From: Candidatus Hecatella orcuttiae
Lineage (GTDB): Archaea; Thermoproteota; Bathyarchaeia; Hecatellales; Hecatellaceae
Direction: 5' to 3'
DNA: 64,000 nt
NCBI GenBank assembly: GCA_002011035.2
Contig: MTLY02000002.1
Location: 186,001 to 250,000, forward strand
The stretch's first letter is position 1, and each line of letters begins with the position of its first letter. Below the pieces are notes generated by a model. The model made no database searches and was not told the DNA's origin. It worked only from the letters and a program-made list of their open reading frames with translations. Of the stretch, positions 8,509-17,392 are shown one piece after another. Made by a program: the position numbers and the translations under genes.

Positions 8509-8769
8509 ATGGAAGAGAAACACATCCGCAAGATTTTACCTGTAAGGGGTATGCCATGCGCTTCCTGCACCCTGACGATAGAGAAGGAACTGAAGAAACT
8601 GGAAGGTGTAAAGGATGCACAGGTGAGCTACTTGATGGAGAAGGTTGCTGTAACCTACGACCCTGAAAAAGTCGGAATCCCTGACATAGAGGGCAGAATC
8701 GAAAAGCTTGGCTACAAGCTTGCCTACAAGAAATATAAAAGCTTCTTCAGCAGAATACTCAGAACTTGA
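8509..8769 (+). CDS. copZ: HMA-domain copper chaperone (CopZ-like)
   Basis: An 86-residue single heavy-metal-associated domain. The Cu+ motif is GMPCASCTLTIEKEL (canonical GMTCxxC with Pro for Thr), followed by a beta-strand carrying VAVTYDPEK and a C-terminal helix, IEKLGYKL. A short basic tail extends past the domain. It is the last gene of the copper operon, 15 bases after the free YHS gene. It should ferry Cu+ to the ATPase, which itself lacks an HMA domain. A double function with the YHS protein is possible. Confidence 0.88.
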   Translation: MEEKHIRKILPVRGMPCASCTLTIEKELKKLEGVKDAQVSYLMEKVAVTYDPEKVGIPDIEGRIEKLGYKLAYKKYKSFFSRILRT

Positions 8770-8809
8770 GTTTAAAAAACCCTCTGTCGGAGGAGCCTCA
8801 TTTTCTTTT

Positions 8810-9493
8810 TTAGAAGAAACGGGAAAGTTTCGACTGGGTTATTTTTTCCAGAATTTCTCGCCTTGTTTCCCATTCCAACCTGACGATTTCCGGAAACTTC
8901 TTGTGCTTTCTAAAATATTTTTCCAGAAAACTGATCGTAACCTCATCTGAAGGATACCCCGAACCCATAGGCCCGTACTTTTTACAGTATTCTTCCATGA
9001 TCATGTCTCTTCTCACCTTTGCAAGTATTGAGGCTGCGCTCACAATGGGGTATTTCTTGTCAGCGAAATTTTCAGCTATAATTTTACCTCGATGTGTTTT
9101 CAGAAAATTTTTGAGGACGTTGAGAAAATTTTCAGGAGCAGAAGCAGGCGCATCTATGTACGTGACATCAGGGTTGAACCTTTCCATTATCTCCGCCATT
9201 TTCCGAGCTTCAAGCACGTTCAATTTCCCCCGCCTGACCGCCTCGTCTATCTCCCTTGGGTAGACCTCCACCATGTGAAAGCCTTGAATTGTCTTCATTA
9301 TCTTACTTTTCAACTCGACTCTTTTTTGACGGGTCAATTCCTTGGAGTCCTTCACACCCAATTCTTCGAGACGCCGGATGGATTCCTCCGTGGCTACGAC
9401 CCCGCAGACTATCATGGGGCCGATGACAGGTCCTCTTCCCGCCTCGTCGACGCCTAGGATCTTTTCCGTAGGTGTATCCCCGCCTGAAACCAT
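8810..9493 (-). CDS. rnhB: Ribonuclease HII
   Basis: A 227-residue endonuclease that cleaves the RNA strand of RNA-DNA hybrids and removes misincorporated ribonucleotides. The signature GVDEAGRGPVIGPM gives the first catalytic acid pair (Asp and Glu, residues ~15-16). YIDAP (~106) supplies a further Asp, and AASILAKVRRD (~153) supplies the last. MGSGYPSDEVTISFL is the expected C-terminal block. Length fits archaeal RNase HII. The MazG-like gene lies 57 bases upstream on the same strand, so the two may be transcribed together. Confidence 0.96.
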   Translation of the reverse strand: MVSGGDTPTEKILGVDEAGRGPVIGPMIVCGVVATEESIRRLEELGVKDSKELTRQKRVELKSKIMKTIQGFHMVEVYPREIDEAVRRGKLNVLEARKMAEIMERFNPDVTYIDAPASAPENFLNVLKNFLKTHRGKIIAENFADKKYPIVSAASILAKVRRDMIMEEYCKKYGPMGSGYPSDEVTISFLEKYFRKHKKFPEIVRLEWETRREILEKITQSKLSRFF

Positions 9494-9550
9494 GTGAATT
9501 GGCTGCTGTGCATTCCACCTTTTCCCAAGTTTGGGGCAAGTGAAAGTAGG

Positions 9551-9847
9551 TTAAGCTCTAGTTTTCAATGCTTCCAGTCTGGTCTTGTGTTTTTCCAGCG
9601 CCTTCATAAACGCATCGGAGGCATCCTTCCCAAGCCAGTTTAGGTAGGCTAGGCTGCAGACAATCAAGTCCGCTATGTCAACTTCGATTTCAGGCGCCTC
9701 CCGGCCTTTGTGCATGTACTTCTCAGAAACTTGACCTAACTGCTCGGTGAGAAGTGTTATAAAGAAGGCGGAGGTGTAAGCTTTTTTCTCGTCATATTCC
9801 TTCGATATTTCCTGCACAGCTTTCTGCGCTTCCCTTAAATGATGCAT
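9551..9847 (-). CDS. MazG-like nucleotide pyrophosphohydrolase family protein
   Basis: A 98-residue all-helical protein. LTEQLGQVSEKY followed by EVDIADLIVCSLAYLNWLGKD and a last helix KALEKHKTRLEAL reproduces the MazG/all-alpha NTP-PPase pattern, with two acidic motifs on successive helices. In canonical enzymes these are ExxE and ExxD; here the first reads EQLGQ, so one acidic ligand is replaced. Activity is therefore uncertain. Proteins of this type cleave non-canonical NTPs or act as housekeeping pyrophosphatases. It lies directly upstream of RNase HII on the same strand, which would fit a nucleotide-sanitation role. Confidence 0.6.
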   Translation of the reverse strand: MHHLREAQKAVQEISKEYDEKKAYTSAFFITLLTEQLGQVSEKYMHKGREAPEIEVDIADLIVCSLAYLNWLGKDASDAFMKALEKHKTRLEALKTRA

Positions 9848-10041
9848 AGGAATCCCTCCCTTGAATAGTAAACAATGCCTTTAAAGAAAAAAGTTAGGTT
9901 AAGCGCCTAAACCCGAAGCCTGTCTTCGAAGTACAAAGCACGACTCAGACACGGTTTTTCGGCTTAAATTACTCCATGGTTGTAGCGAAGCTTAAATGTG
10001 TTAGAGGTTTACATTAAACCAAAATCGTCGGAGTTTGAAAC

Positions 10042-11301
10042 TTGAAACACCATAGAGTTAAGGACCTATCCTTAGCCGAAGACGGCCGGAAGACTGTGGA
10101 GTGGGCTGAAAGCAAGATGCCTGTCTTGCTGAAGGTGAGGGAGGACTTTAAAAAACGCAGGCCCCTAGAGGGCTTGAGAATAGGAGCCTGCCTCCACGTC
10201 ACCAAGGAAACAGCAGTCTTGGTTAGGACTTTGAAGGCAGGAGGGGCCGAGGTGGCCCTCTGCGCCTCAAACCCCCTTTCCACCCAGGACACTGTGGCGG
10301 CCGCCTTGGCTGAGGAGGGGGTGAAGGTCTACGCTTGGAGAGGACAATCCAGCGAGGAATATTATCAGTGCATTCAAGATGTCCTGCAACATAGGCCGGA
10401 GGTCACTGTGGACGACGGAGCCGACCTCATCACCACCATCCACAGCAAACGCCAAGACCTCTTAGGCGAGATACGGGGAGGCACCGAAGAAACAACCACG
10501 GGAGTTGTGAGGCTGAGGGCCATGGCCCGAGACGGCAACCTCCGCTATCCTGTGATAGCCGTCAACGACGCCTACACCAAATATCTTTTCGACAACCGAT
10601 ATGGAACAGGCCAAAGCACCATCGACGGCATCCTCAGAGCTACAAGCATGCTGCTGGCTGGGAAAAACTTCGTGGTGGTCGGCTACGGCTGGTGCGGCCG
10701 AGGCATAGCCCTCAGAGCTCGAGGAATGGGAGCTCAGGTCATAATATCCGAAGTAGAACCCTTGAAGGCCTTGGAAGCCTTGATGGATGGTTTCCAAGTT
10801 ATGCCCCTCTCCAAGGCTGCGGAGATTGGCGACATTTTCGTCACCGCCACGGGGAACATCAACGTCATCCGCGGGGAGCACTTCGCCAAAATGAAAGATG
10901 GCACTGTTTTGGCGAATTCAGGGCATTTCAACGTAGAATTGGCCCTCCCTCAACTGGAGGAGATGACTGTCTCCAAGAGGACTATCAGGCCCAACGTGGA
11001 GGAGTTCCACCTCAAAAATGGAAGAAAGCTTTACCTCTTAGCCGAGGGCAGACTGGTGAATTTGGCAGCGGCAGAGGGTCATCCTCCCGAAGTGATGATG
11101 ATGTCCTTCGCCAACCAGGCTTTATGCATAGAATACCTGAAAAACAAAGGCAGAGAATTGAAGCCCCAAGTTTACAAGGTCCCGGAAAACATTGACAGAA
11201 GAGTCGCAACCTTGGCTTTGAAAGCCCACGGCATAAAGCTGGATGAACTCACGGAGGAGCAGAGAGATTATCTTCAAAGCTGGGAGTTGGGAACGGTTTA
11301 A
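10042..11301 (+). CDS. ahcY: Adenosylhomocysteinase (SAH hydrolase)
   Basis: A 419-residue NAD-dependent enzyme that removes the methylation by-product SAH, giving adenosine and homocysteine. It has a TTG start. Diagnostic segments are [11 protein letters not shown] near residue 52, DDGADL, the [18 protein letters not shown] block and the NAD-binding [17 protein letters not shown]. The C-terminus lacks the extra segment of eukaryotic enzymes, as usual in archaea. It is separated from the MazG-like gene by a 190-base divergent spacer with A/T-rich promoter-like sequence. aIF2-beta follows 23 bases later, so this gene may be the first of a long co-directional run. Confidence 0.97.
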   Translation: MKHHRVKDLSLAEDGRKTVEWAESKMPVLLKVREDFKKRRPLEGLRIGACLHVTKETAVLVRTLKAGGAEVALCASNPLSTQDTVAAALAEEGVKVYAWRGQSSEEYYQCIQDVLQHRPEVTVDDGADLITTIHSKRQDLLGEIRGGTEETTTGVVRLRAMARDGNLRYPVIAVNDAYTKYLFDNRYGTGQSTIDGILRATSMLLAGKNFVVVGYGWCGRGIALRARGMGAQVIISEVEPLKALEALMDGFQVMPLSKAAEIGDIFVTATGNINVIRGEHFAKMKDGTVLANSGHFNVELALPQLEEMTVSKRTIRPNVEEFHLKNGRKLYLLAEGRLVNLAAAEGHPPEVMMMSFANQALCIEYLKNKGRELKPQVYKVPENIDRRVATLALKAHGIKLDELTEEQRDYLQSWELGTV

Positions 11302-11324
11302 AAGGAAAACCGTCTGATAATCTA

Positions 11325-11753
11325 TTGTGGGAAAGACACTTGGTTGACGTCACTGAATACGAAAAACAGTTAGACCGCCTCTACGCAAAGCTACCTAAGA
11401 CCTTGAGTGTAAAGGAAAGGTTCGAGGTTCCTGAACCTCAAACACTCATCTTCGGAAATCGAACTTTCATAAAGAATTTTAAAGCGATAAGCGACAGCCT
11501 TAACAGAAGCGAGCAGCATCTTTTAAGGTTTTTAGCCAAAGAACTGGCAACCGCAGGTAGCTTAGAGGGAGGTCAAGGAGTATTCCAAGGGAAGTTTAAC
11601 TTCACGGTAATAAAGCAGTTGATTGAAAACTACATCAAAGAATACGTTACATGCCCTGTTTGCCGAAGCCCAGATACAAGGCTTGTTAAAGAGGAAAGAT
11701 TCCGCTTTCTAATCTGCGAAGCATGTGGAGCCAAATCCTCCGTAAGAGGCTAA
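11325..11753 (+). CDS. aif2b: Translation initiation factor 2 subunit beta
   Basis: A 142-residue subunit of archaeal IF2, which brings initiator tRNA to the small ribosomal subunit. It has a TTG start; an N-terminal helix (residues 1-25) binds aIF2-gamma, an alpha-beta domain follows, and a C-terminal zinc ribbon (CPVCRSPDTRL, then CEACGAKS) completes the standard archaeal layout. RFEVPEP and the LLRFLAKELAT helix are also family-typical. The gene is followed within 6 bases by the DUF424 gene, an association common in archaea. Confidence 0.95.
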   Translation: MWERHLVDVTEYEKQLDRLYAKLPKTLSVKERFEVPEPQTLIFGNRTFIKNFKAISDSLNRSEQHLLRFLAKELATAGSLEGGQGVFQGKFNFTVIKQLIENYIKEYVTCPVCRSPDTRLVKEERFRFLICEACGAKSSVRG

Positions 11754-11759
11754 AGATGG

Positions 11760-12083
11760 TTGAAAAAACAATCCTCACAACATCAAGTCTACGTGAAGAT
11801 GGTGAAGGTCAGAAATGATACCGTGGTCGCTGTATGTGACGAGGAATTGTTGGGGAAAAAATTTGAGGATAAAAAGCGAGGTCTAAAACTGGAAGTAAAG
11901 GAGACTTTCTACAAAGGCTCAAAGATGGGGCTGGAAAACTGCATAGAGTATGTTAAGGCGGGCTCTATCGTCAATCTTGTCGGCTCGAGAATCGTTAGAA
12001 AAGCAGCCGAATGCGGGCTGATAAATCCCATCGCAGTGATAGTGATAGCCGGGGTTCCCCATGCCCAGCTGATAAAGATGTAA
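11760..12083 (+). CDS. DUF424 family protein
   Basis: A 107-residue protein, TTG start most likely. The core runs from AVCDEELLGKKF through LEVKETFYKG to ANLVGSRIV-like and GLINPIAVIVI segments, and matches the archaea-specific DUF424 family. No catalytic motif is visible. DUF424 genes usually neighbour aIF2-beta, as here, which suggests a role in translation or ribosome assembly, but no function is established. An internal GTG/ATG pair near 11791 could serve as an alternative start. Confidence 0.85.
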   Translation: MKKQSSQHQVYVKMVKVRNDTVVAVCDEELLGKKFEDKKRGLKLEVKETFYKGSKMGLENCIEYVKAGSIVNLVGSRIVRKAAECGLINPIAVIVIAGVPHAQLIKM

Positions 12084-12171
12084 AAAAATAAAAGTAAACT
12101 AGTGCACGCTGCTTATGAGAAAGGTTATATTTTGCCTGTTTATCAATAGAAAATAGTTTGTTGGTGAAAAT

Positions 12172-12474
12172 TTGAAGAGGAAGGTTCTGAGCGAAGAAGA
12201 GCTGAAAGAATTAATCCTTCCGGGAGAAGGCCAAGTTCTAGGCATAGTTGTGAAGATGCTGGGATTTGACAGAGTTGTGGTCAGGTGCACCGATGGGAAA
12301 GAAAGGTTCTGCAGAATAAGGGGGAAGATGAAAAGGCGAGTGTGGATCAGGGAAGGTGATGTGGTGCTTGTCTCTCCGTGGGAATTTCAAAGCGACAGTA
12401 AAGGCGACATAGAGTGGAGATACACAAAAAATCAAGCTGACTGGTTAAGGAAAAACCATTATTTGAATATGTGA
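12172..12474 (+). CDS. aif1a: Translation initiation factor 1A
   Basis: A 100-residue S1/OB-fold factor that binds the ribosomal A site and helps start-codon selection. It has a TTG start. LPGEGQVLGIVVKMLGFDR is the opening beta-strand pair, CTDGKERFCRIRGKMKRRVW the RNA-binding loop and VVLVSPWEFQ the end of the barrel, all as in aIF1A/eIF1A. A short C-terminal helix completes the fold. It is part of the aIF2-beta to Top6A gene run. Confidence 0.96.
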   Translation: MKRKVLSEEELKELILPGEGQVLGIVVKMLGFDRVVVRCTDGKERFCRIRGKMKRRVWIREGDVVLVSPWEFQSDSKGDIEWRYTKNQADWLRKNHYLNM

Positions 12475-12525
12475 TTTGCCAGCCTTTCATTCCCTGCAAT
12501 TATTAGACGGGGAAAACCGAAAACC

Positions 12526-13320
12526 TTGCCTAAAAATAAAATCGAAAAAAAACTCTTCATCCGGGAACGATACTACGACAAAGCGCAACGTATGAAGATA
12601 AAACGTTCAGAAGAATACGAAGTTCTCGAAGAAGTCTTCGACAAACCTACCCTTATGACAATTTACCACTTGATGAATCAGAAGGTCATAGACAAACTTC
12701 ATGGGGCTGTGAAAAGCGGGAAAGAGTCTAAAATTTTCTGGGCCATCGCTCCCTCAGGAGCGGAACTTGCGGTGAAAATATATCTCACTGTTTCCGCAGA
12801 GTTTAGGAAAGGAATGCTCCCTTACCTTGCAGGCGACCCGCGTTTCAAACGCGTGAAGAGCGGTAAACCTCTTATCTATACTTGGGCTGAAAAAGAATTT
12901 AAGAACCTTAAAATCGCCCTCAAAGCAGGCGTTCGAGTTCCCACACCCTACGCTGTGAGAAACAATGTTTTAGTCATGGAATTTATAGGGGAAAAAGGGG
13001 TTCCTTCTCCTCTTTTAAAGGATCTACCTCCTCCCAGCCCTCAAGAAAGTTATTTAAAGCTGCTGGAGTACGTAAAACTGTTGTACAGCAAAGGCAACCT
13101 AGTTCACGGGGACTTGAGCGAATATAATGTGATGATACACCGCGGAGAACCAGTTCTGTTCGATGTGTCCCAAGCCGTCCTCTTGAGTCATCCTCTCGCC
13201 GACCAACTTCTCCGCCGCGACATACGTAATTTAAACCAGTTTTTCAGAAAACTCGGCGTAAAAATTCAGGATGAAGAAAAAATATATGAGTGGGTGGTGG
13301 GAAATGGCTCAAGTGCTTAA
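12526..13320 (+). CDS. rio1: RIO1-type serine/threonine protein kinase
   Basis: A 264-residue atypical kinase needed for late maturation of the small ribosomal subunit. It has a TTG start. The phosphate-binding segment is SGKESKIFWA (RIO1-type, no classical glycine-rich loop), the ATP lysine sits in LAVKIY, the catalytic loop is VHGDLSEYN near residue 198 and the metal-binding segment is LFDVSQAV. These place it with RIO1 and not RIO2, since no N-terminal winged helix is present. Its last codons overlap the start of the KH-domain gene, a pairing found across archaea that reflects joint work in 18S/16S rRNA processing. Confidence 0.95.
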   Translation: MPKNKIEKKLFIRERYYDKAQRMKIKRSEEYEVLEEVFDKPTLMTIYHLMNQKVIDKLHGAVKSGKESKIFWAIAPSGAELAVKIYLTVSAEFRKGMLPYLAGDPRFKRVKSGKPLIYTWAEKEFKNLKIALKAGVRVPTPYAVRNNVLVMEFIGEKGVPSPLLKDLPPPSPQESYLKLLEYVKLLYSKGNLVHGDLSEYNVMIHRGEPVLFDVSQAVLLSHPLADQLLRRDIRNLNQFFRKLGVKIQDEEKIYEWVVGNGSSA

Positions 13321-13864
13321 GGTGCGCATTCCCATCGAACGAGTCGGAGTACTCATAGGCCCTAAGGGGACTGTAAAAGAGCGAATAGAAAAAGCTTGCA
13401 ACGTAGACTTGATCGTAAACGGCGAGACAGGGGAAGTGGAAATTTCATGCAAGGATACCTCTGGCGATCCGTCCTCCATCCTGAAGGCTCAGAGCATAGT
13501 TTCAGCCATAGGCCGCGGTTTTTCTCCGAAAAAGTCTTTCCGCCTCATGGACGAGGAGGTGATGCTGGACATCTTAAACTTAAGGGATATAATTGGCAGG
13601 TCTAAGGCGGATATGGCCAGGATAAAAGGAAGACTTATCGGGAAGAAAGGCAAAACTAGAAAGATAATAGAGGAAACTTCAGGCGCTGACGTTTCCATCT
13701 ACGGTCATACCGTGGCTCTCCTAGGGAGATTGGAGGAATTGGAGGCAGCTAGAGAAGCGGTGCGAATGCTGATTGCGGGAAGCCAGCATGCCACCGTCTA
13801 TCGTTTCCTAGGCAGAAAGAGGCAGGAGATAAAGAGAGAAAAGTTGAAGCTTTGGGAGGAGTGA
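13304..13864 (+). CDS. KH-domain RNA-processing protein (Pno1/Dim2-like)
   Basis: A protein of 186 residues starting at the ATG within the RIO1 gene's end (overlap 17 bases). It contains two KH domains: the first with VLIGPKGTVKERIEKAC, the second with GRLIGKKGKTRKIIEETSGADV, whose GxxG loops contact RNA. RFLGRKRQEIKREK forms the C-terminal helix. This is the archaeal relative of Pno1/Dim2, a 40S assembly factor that in eukaryotes works with Rio kinases and the Dim1 methylase. An upstream ATG at 13271 is possible but would add a poorly conserved leader. The stop TGA overlaps the GTG of the Top6B gene (GTGA). Confidence 0.92.
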   Translation: MAQVLKVRIPIERVGVLIGPKGTVKERIEKACNVDLIVNGETGEVEISCKDTSGDPSSILKAQSIVSAIGRGFSPKKSFRLMDEEVMLDILNLRDIIGRSKADMARIKGRLIGKKGKTRKIIEETSGADVSIYGHTVALLGRLEELEAAREAVRMLIAGSQHATVYRFLGRKRQEIKREKLKLWEE

Positions 13865-15409
13865 AAAGAGACGAGTTCTAGGGAAAATTTCTACGAGATC
13901 AGTCCTGCTGATTTCTTCTATCGAAACAAGGACATAGCCGGCTTCAGCAATCCTGCCAGAGCTATATATTCCGCTGTGAGGGAGCTTGTGGAAAACTCCT
14001 TAGATGCAGGGGAATTTTACAGGTATCCCCCAGACATCTACCTGAGGATAAGCTCCGAAGACGGAAAAGAAACTGAAGGGGCGACTGTTCATACCATAAG
14101 GGTTGAAGATAATGGCTCAGGTGTCCCAGCCCGCCACATCCCCTCGGCCTTCGGTCAGGTTTTCTACGGCTCTAAATATAAGCTCCGCCAGTCTAGGGGA
14201 ACCTTTGGGCTTGGAGGCACCATGGCCATCCTCTACGGTCAGATAACCACCAGCAAGCCTGTTAAGGTGATTTCCTCCACCGCGGGGAAGTGCATCCATG
14301 AATATGATGTACTCATCGACATCCGCCGCAACCGCCCTATGGTTTTGAGGCATAAAACCTACAATAACCCCGACCGATGGCACGGCACTGTCATCGAAAT
14401 CAAGATGGAAGGGGACTACAGCAGAGCCAGCGCAAAAGTCCTAGAGTACCTCAAGCAGACCGCCATCGTGGTTCCCTATGCCAACCTTTCCTTTGTAGAC
14501 CCTAAAGGCCGGCTTTACCGGTTTGAGAGAGCTACAAAAGAAATGCCCAAGCCGCCCACGGAGACAAAGCTTCATCCTTACGGCTCGGATGTGGAGACTC
14601 TTAAACGAATGGTTTCGACGACTTCCTGCAAGAACATGGTCAGTTTCATGATGGAGCACTTCCACAAGGTGGGGAGGAAAATGGCTTTAAACTTTCTGGA
14701 ATACGCCAAGATACCTCCCAAAAAGCGGCCTCACAGACTTAAGACTGAAGACCTTGTGAAACTGGCTAAAGCCATGAAAGAGTTCCCGCACTTCCGCGCC
14801 CCTTCCGCCGACTGTCTTTCCCCTCTGGGAGAAGACTTGCTCAGAACCGGGATTCAAAAGGAGTTGAAGCCTGAATTTGTGGCGGTTAGGCAGCGTAGTC
14901 CCTCCGTCTATTCCGGTTACCCTTTCATCGTGGAGGTGGCAGTAGCCTACGGGGGCGAGATTCCTAAAACGGGGTCTATCCTCCTTTACAGATTCGCCAA
15001 CAGGATACCTCTCCTCTACGACGAAGCCAGCGATGTGGCTTGGAAGGTGGTGAACGAGGAGGTGAACTGGAAATATTACAACGTAAACCCGGCAGAAGCC
15101 CCCTTAGCCGTCTTCGTCCACATATGCTCCACCAAGATACCCTACAGAAGCGTGGGCAAAGAGTTCGTTGCCGAGGTTCCGGAAATCGAGAGGGAGATTC
15201 TCAACGGAGTGAGGGAGGCCGCTCGGGAACTCTCCCTCTTTCTATCCCGCAGAAAAAGCGTGGAGCGGGAGAAACGCCGGTTAGACATTTTTGAAAGATT
15301 CCTTCCCAAGATCGCACGTTTCTCTTCCGAGTTAGCTGGGAAGGATAAAGTTCCTGAAGTTAAACCTTTGTTGAAGAGTGTGGCTAAGTATGGTGCGGAA
15401 GAAGACTGA
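13861..15409 (+). CDS. top6B: DNA topoisomerase VI subunit B, with a probable 1-base frame break at its start
   Basis: GHKL-type ATPase subunit of topoisomerase VI. The conserved N-terminus FYEISPADFFYRN is encoded from 13889, and the ATP-binding motifs follow (ELVENSLDAG, EDNGSGVP, FGLGGTMA). A transducer domain and helical C-terminal region bring it to about 515 residues, near the family norm. No ATG, GTG or TTG exists in frame between the upstream TGA (13862-13864) and this N-terminus. The GTG at 13861 overlaps that TGA in the usual GTGA way but is one base out of phase. Dropping one A from the AAAA run at 13864-13867 gives an intact start, MKETSSRENFYEIS. A homopolymer error is the simplest reading. 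If no correction is made, the first usable start is GTG 13976, which would remove the conserved N-terminus. Confidence 0.9.
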
Positions 15410-16484
15410 GTCCATGAAGGATAGGAAAAAACAGGTACTGGAGAGGTTGAAAGAGTTAGGGGAGAACATCTGCGGCCAGATTGAGAAAGGCATTTTCCCC
15501 TGGCTGGAGATGCCCAGCCGTTCAACTTCAAACATCCAGTACGATAAAAAAATCCGCCAATATGTGCTGGGAGATAAAACAATAAAGCGGGTCACCCGCA
15601 ATGTCCGCCACATCCGCCCTTTCACCCAGCTGGTTTGGCTGGGGGACATGGTGAACATGCTCATCCGCCAAGGCAAAACCAGCACCCTGAGGGATATGTT
15701 CTACATGTCCCAAGCCTATGAGGTGGATTTCACCGACCAAGCAGAGTCAGACGACATCGTCACAGACTTGGAGAGTCTGATTAAATTCGCCCGAGAGGAC
15801 TTCAACGTCTTCCCCGAAGAGAGGTCGGCCATCTACGCCAATCTGACCATCGAATACACGGTGCCGAGATATGAGGGAAAACGGCTGAACCTCACCGTTC
15901 ACCCCGACGGCGTTATCATCGGCCCGGCTTTGGCCAGCGCTGAGTTTATAGACACTGACGCTGAGATGGTTCTCTGCATCGAGAAAGGCGCTATGTTTAC
16001 GAGATTTCTGGAGGAAGAAGTTCATAAAAAGTTTAAGGCGGTGCTCATCCACACAGCCGGGCAGGCTCCTAGAGCTACAAGGCACATCATCCACAGGCTT
16101 AACCGGGAGCTGAATCTCCCCGTCTACATCTTCTGCGACGCCGACCCTTGGGGAATGCACATCGCCCAAGTCATCATCAGCGGCTCAGCCAACGCAGCCC
16201 ACCTGAGGGAGCTGACCACTCCCGACGCCAAATGGGCTGGAGTCTGGGCTTCCGACATCGTCAAATATCAGCTGCCCTCGGAGAGACTGAAGGAACTGGA
16301 TTTGAAGAGGCTGAAGGAACTGGAGCGGGACCCCCGCTACAGGGAGGAGTTGTGGCAGAGGGAAATTCAAGTTTTCTACGACATCAAGAAGAAAGCTGAG
16401 CAAGAGGCCTTCAGTCGTTATGGTTTGACTAAAATTGTGGAGGACTATCTGCCTAAACGAATGGAAGAGATTAAAAGCTATTAA
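15390..16484 (+). CDS. top6A: DNA topoisomerase VI subunit A (Spo11-related)
   Basis: The DNA-cleaving subunit. A winged-helix/CAP domain carries TSTLRDMFYMSQ, whose tyrosine is the catalytic residue that attaches to DNA. The Toprim domain has CIEKGAMF and the acidic CDADPWG motif. With the ATG at 15390 the protein is 364 residues, the usual size; GTG 15378 would add four. It overlaps the end of Top6B by 20 bases in the standard B-then-A order, so the two subunits should be made from one message. Confidence 0.96.
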   Translation: MVRKKTESMKDRKKQVLERLKELGENICGQIEKGIFPWLEMPSRSTSNIQYDKKIRQYVLGDKTIKRVTRNVRHIRPFTQLVWLGDMVNMLIRQGKTSTLRDMFYMSQAYEVDFTDQAESDDIVTDLESLIKFAREDFNVFPEERSAIYANLTIEYTVPRYEGKRLNLTVHPDGVIIGPALASAEFIDTDAEMVLCIEKGAMFTRFLEEEVHKKFKAVLIHTAGQAPRATRHIIHRLNRELNLPVYIFCDADPWGMHIAQVIISGSANAAHLRELTTPDAKWAGVWASDIVKYQLPSERLKELDLKRLKELERDPRYREELWQREIQVFYDIKKKAEQEAFSRYGLTKIVEDYLPKRMEEIKSY

Positions 16485-16687
16485 CAAGTTGAAAACCTAG
16501 AGTCGCATGGTAGCTTAACAGTTTTTTAGCGGTTGGACGCTGGAGGCGGAATAAGGTTAATATCTTTATGCCGTTATGTTTATAAGAATATTTCGATAAA
16601 ACTTTTGTCAAACACCGCCAAGCCAGCGTATTATCTCGCTTAAAGGCGATGGAGGAATTCATTAACCCAACTTTAAGTTGATAGACT

Positions 16688-17392
16688 ATGGTCTGGGAGG
16701 CTGTGGAGGGCGCTCAAAAGGCTTTAGAGCTCATAATGTCCGGAGACCCCATGGTGATAGAAATCACCCTGAGGTCGGTCTACGTTTCAGGCTTAGCCAC
16801 TCTTTTAGCTTCTTCATGGAGCTTGCCTCTGGGAGCAGCGATAGCTCTGAAAAATTTTAGAGGAAAACGGCCGGTTAAGGGCTTATTCAACACGCTTTTG
16901 GGCATGCCTACGGTGGCTTTAGGGCTTCTTCTCTATCTTGCCCTTTCAAGAAGCGGGCCGTTGGGATTTCTCCAACTCTTGTATACCCCTATGGCGATAG
17001 CCTTGGGGCAAGCCATCTTGGTGACTCCCATCATCGTCAGCTTCACCGTCAGCGCCATCGAATCCGTGGACCCTGAAATTCGGGATTTGGCCAGGACTTT
17101 GGGGGCTTCGGAACTCCAAGCAGGCTTGGCTGTTCTAGGGGAAGCAGCGGGAGGTGTTGTCTTAGCGGTTACAGCAAGCTTCAACAGGGCCATAGCCGAA
17201 CTGGGTGTGGCTTTGATGGTGGGAGGCAACATTCGAGGGGCCACCAGAGTTTTGACAACGACCATCGCCCTTGAAACGACCCGTGGGGAGATAGTGTTAG
17301 GAATAGCTTTAACCATCATCCTGTTGCTTGTGGTTTTCTCCTTGAGCCTTGCTGTAAACCTAGCTGGGAGGAGGACGACTTGGAGGTTTTGA
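16688..17392 (+). CDS. tupB: Tungstate-type ABC transporter permease
   Basis: A 234-residue inner-membrane permease with about five or six helices. The segments LLGMPTVALGLLLYLALSRSGPLG and YTPMAIALGQAILVTPII are close to TupB of tungstate importers, and the LARTLGASELQAG loop is the EAA motif that docks on the ATPase. The paired ATPase follows with a 13-base overlap. A periplasmic-type binding protein (TupA/WtpA) is absent on either side, which is unusual for an importer, so it must be encoded elsewhere. Tungsten would serve archaeal aldehyde:ferredoxin oxidoreductases or formate dehydrogenases. Molybdate cannot be excluded as substrate. Confidence 0.85.
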   Translation: MVWEAVEGAQKALELIMSGDPMVIEITLRSVYVSGLATLLASSWSLPLGAAIALKNFRGKRPVKGLFNTLLGMPTVALGLLLYLALSRSGPLGFLQLLYTPMAIALGQAILVTPIIVSFTVSAIESVDPEIRDLARTLGASELQAGLAVLGEAAGGVVLAVTASFNRAIAELGVALMVGGNIRGATRVLTTTIALETTRGEIVLGIALTIILLLVVFSLSLAVNLAGRRTTWRF

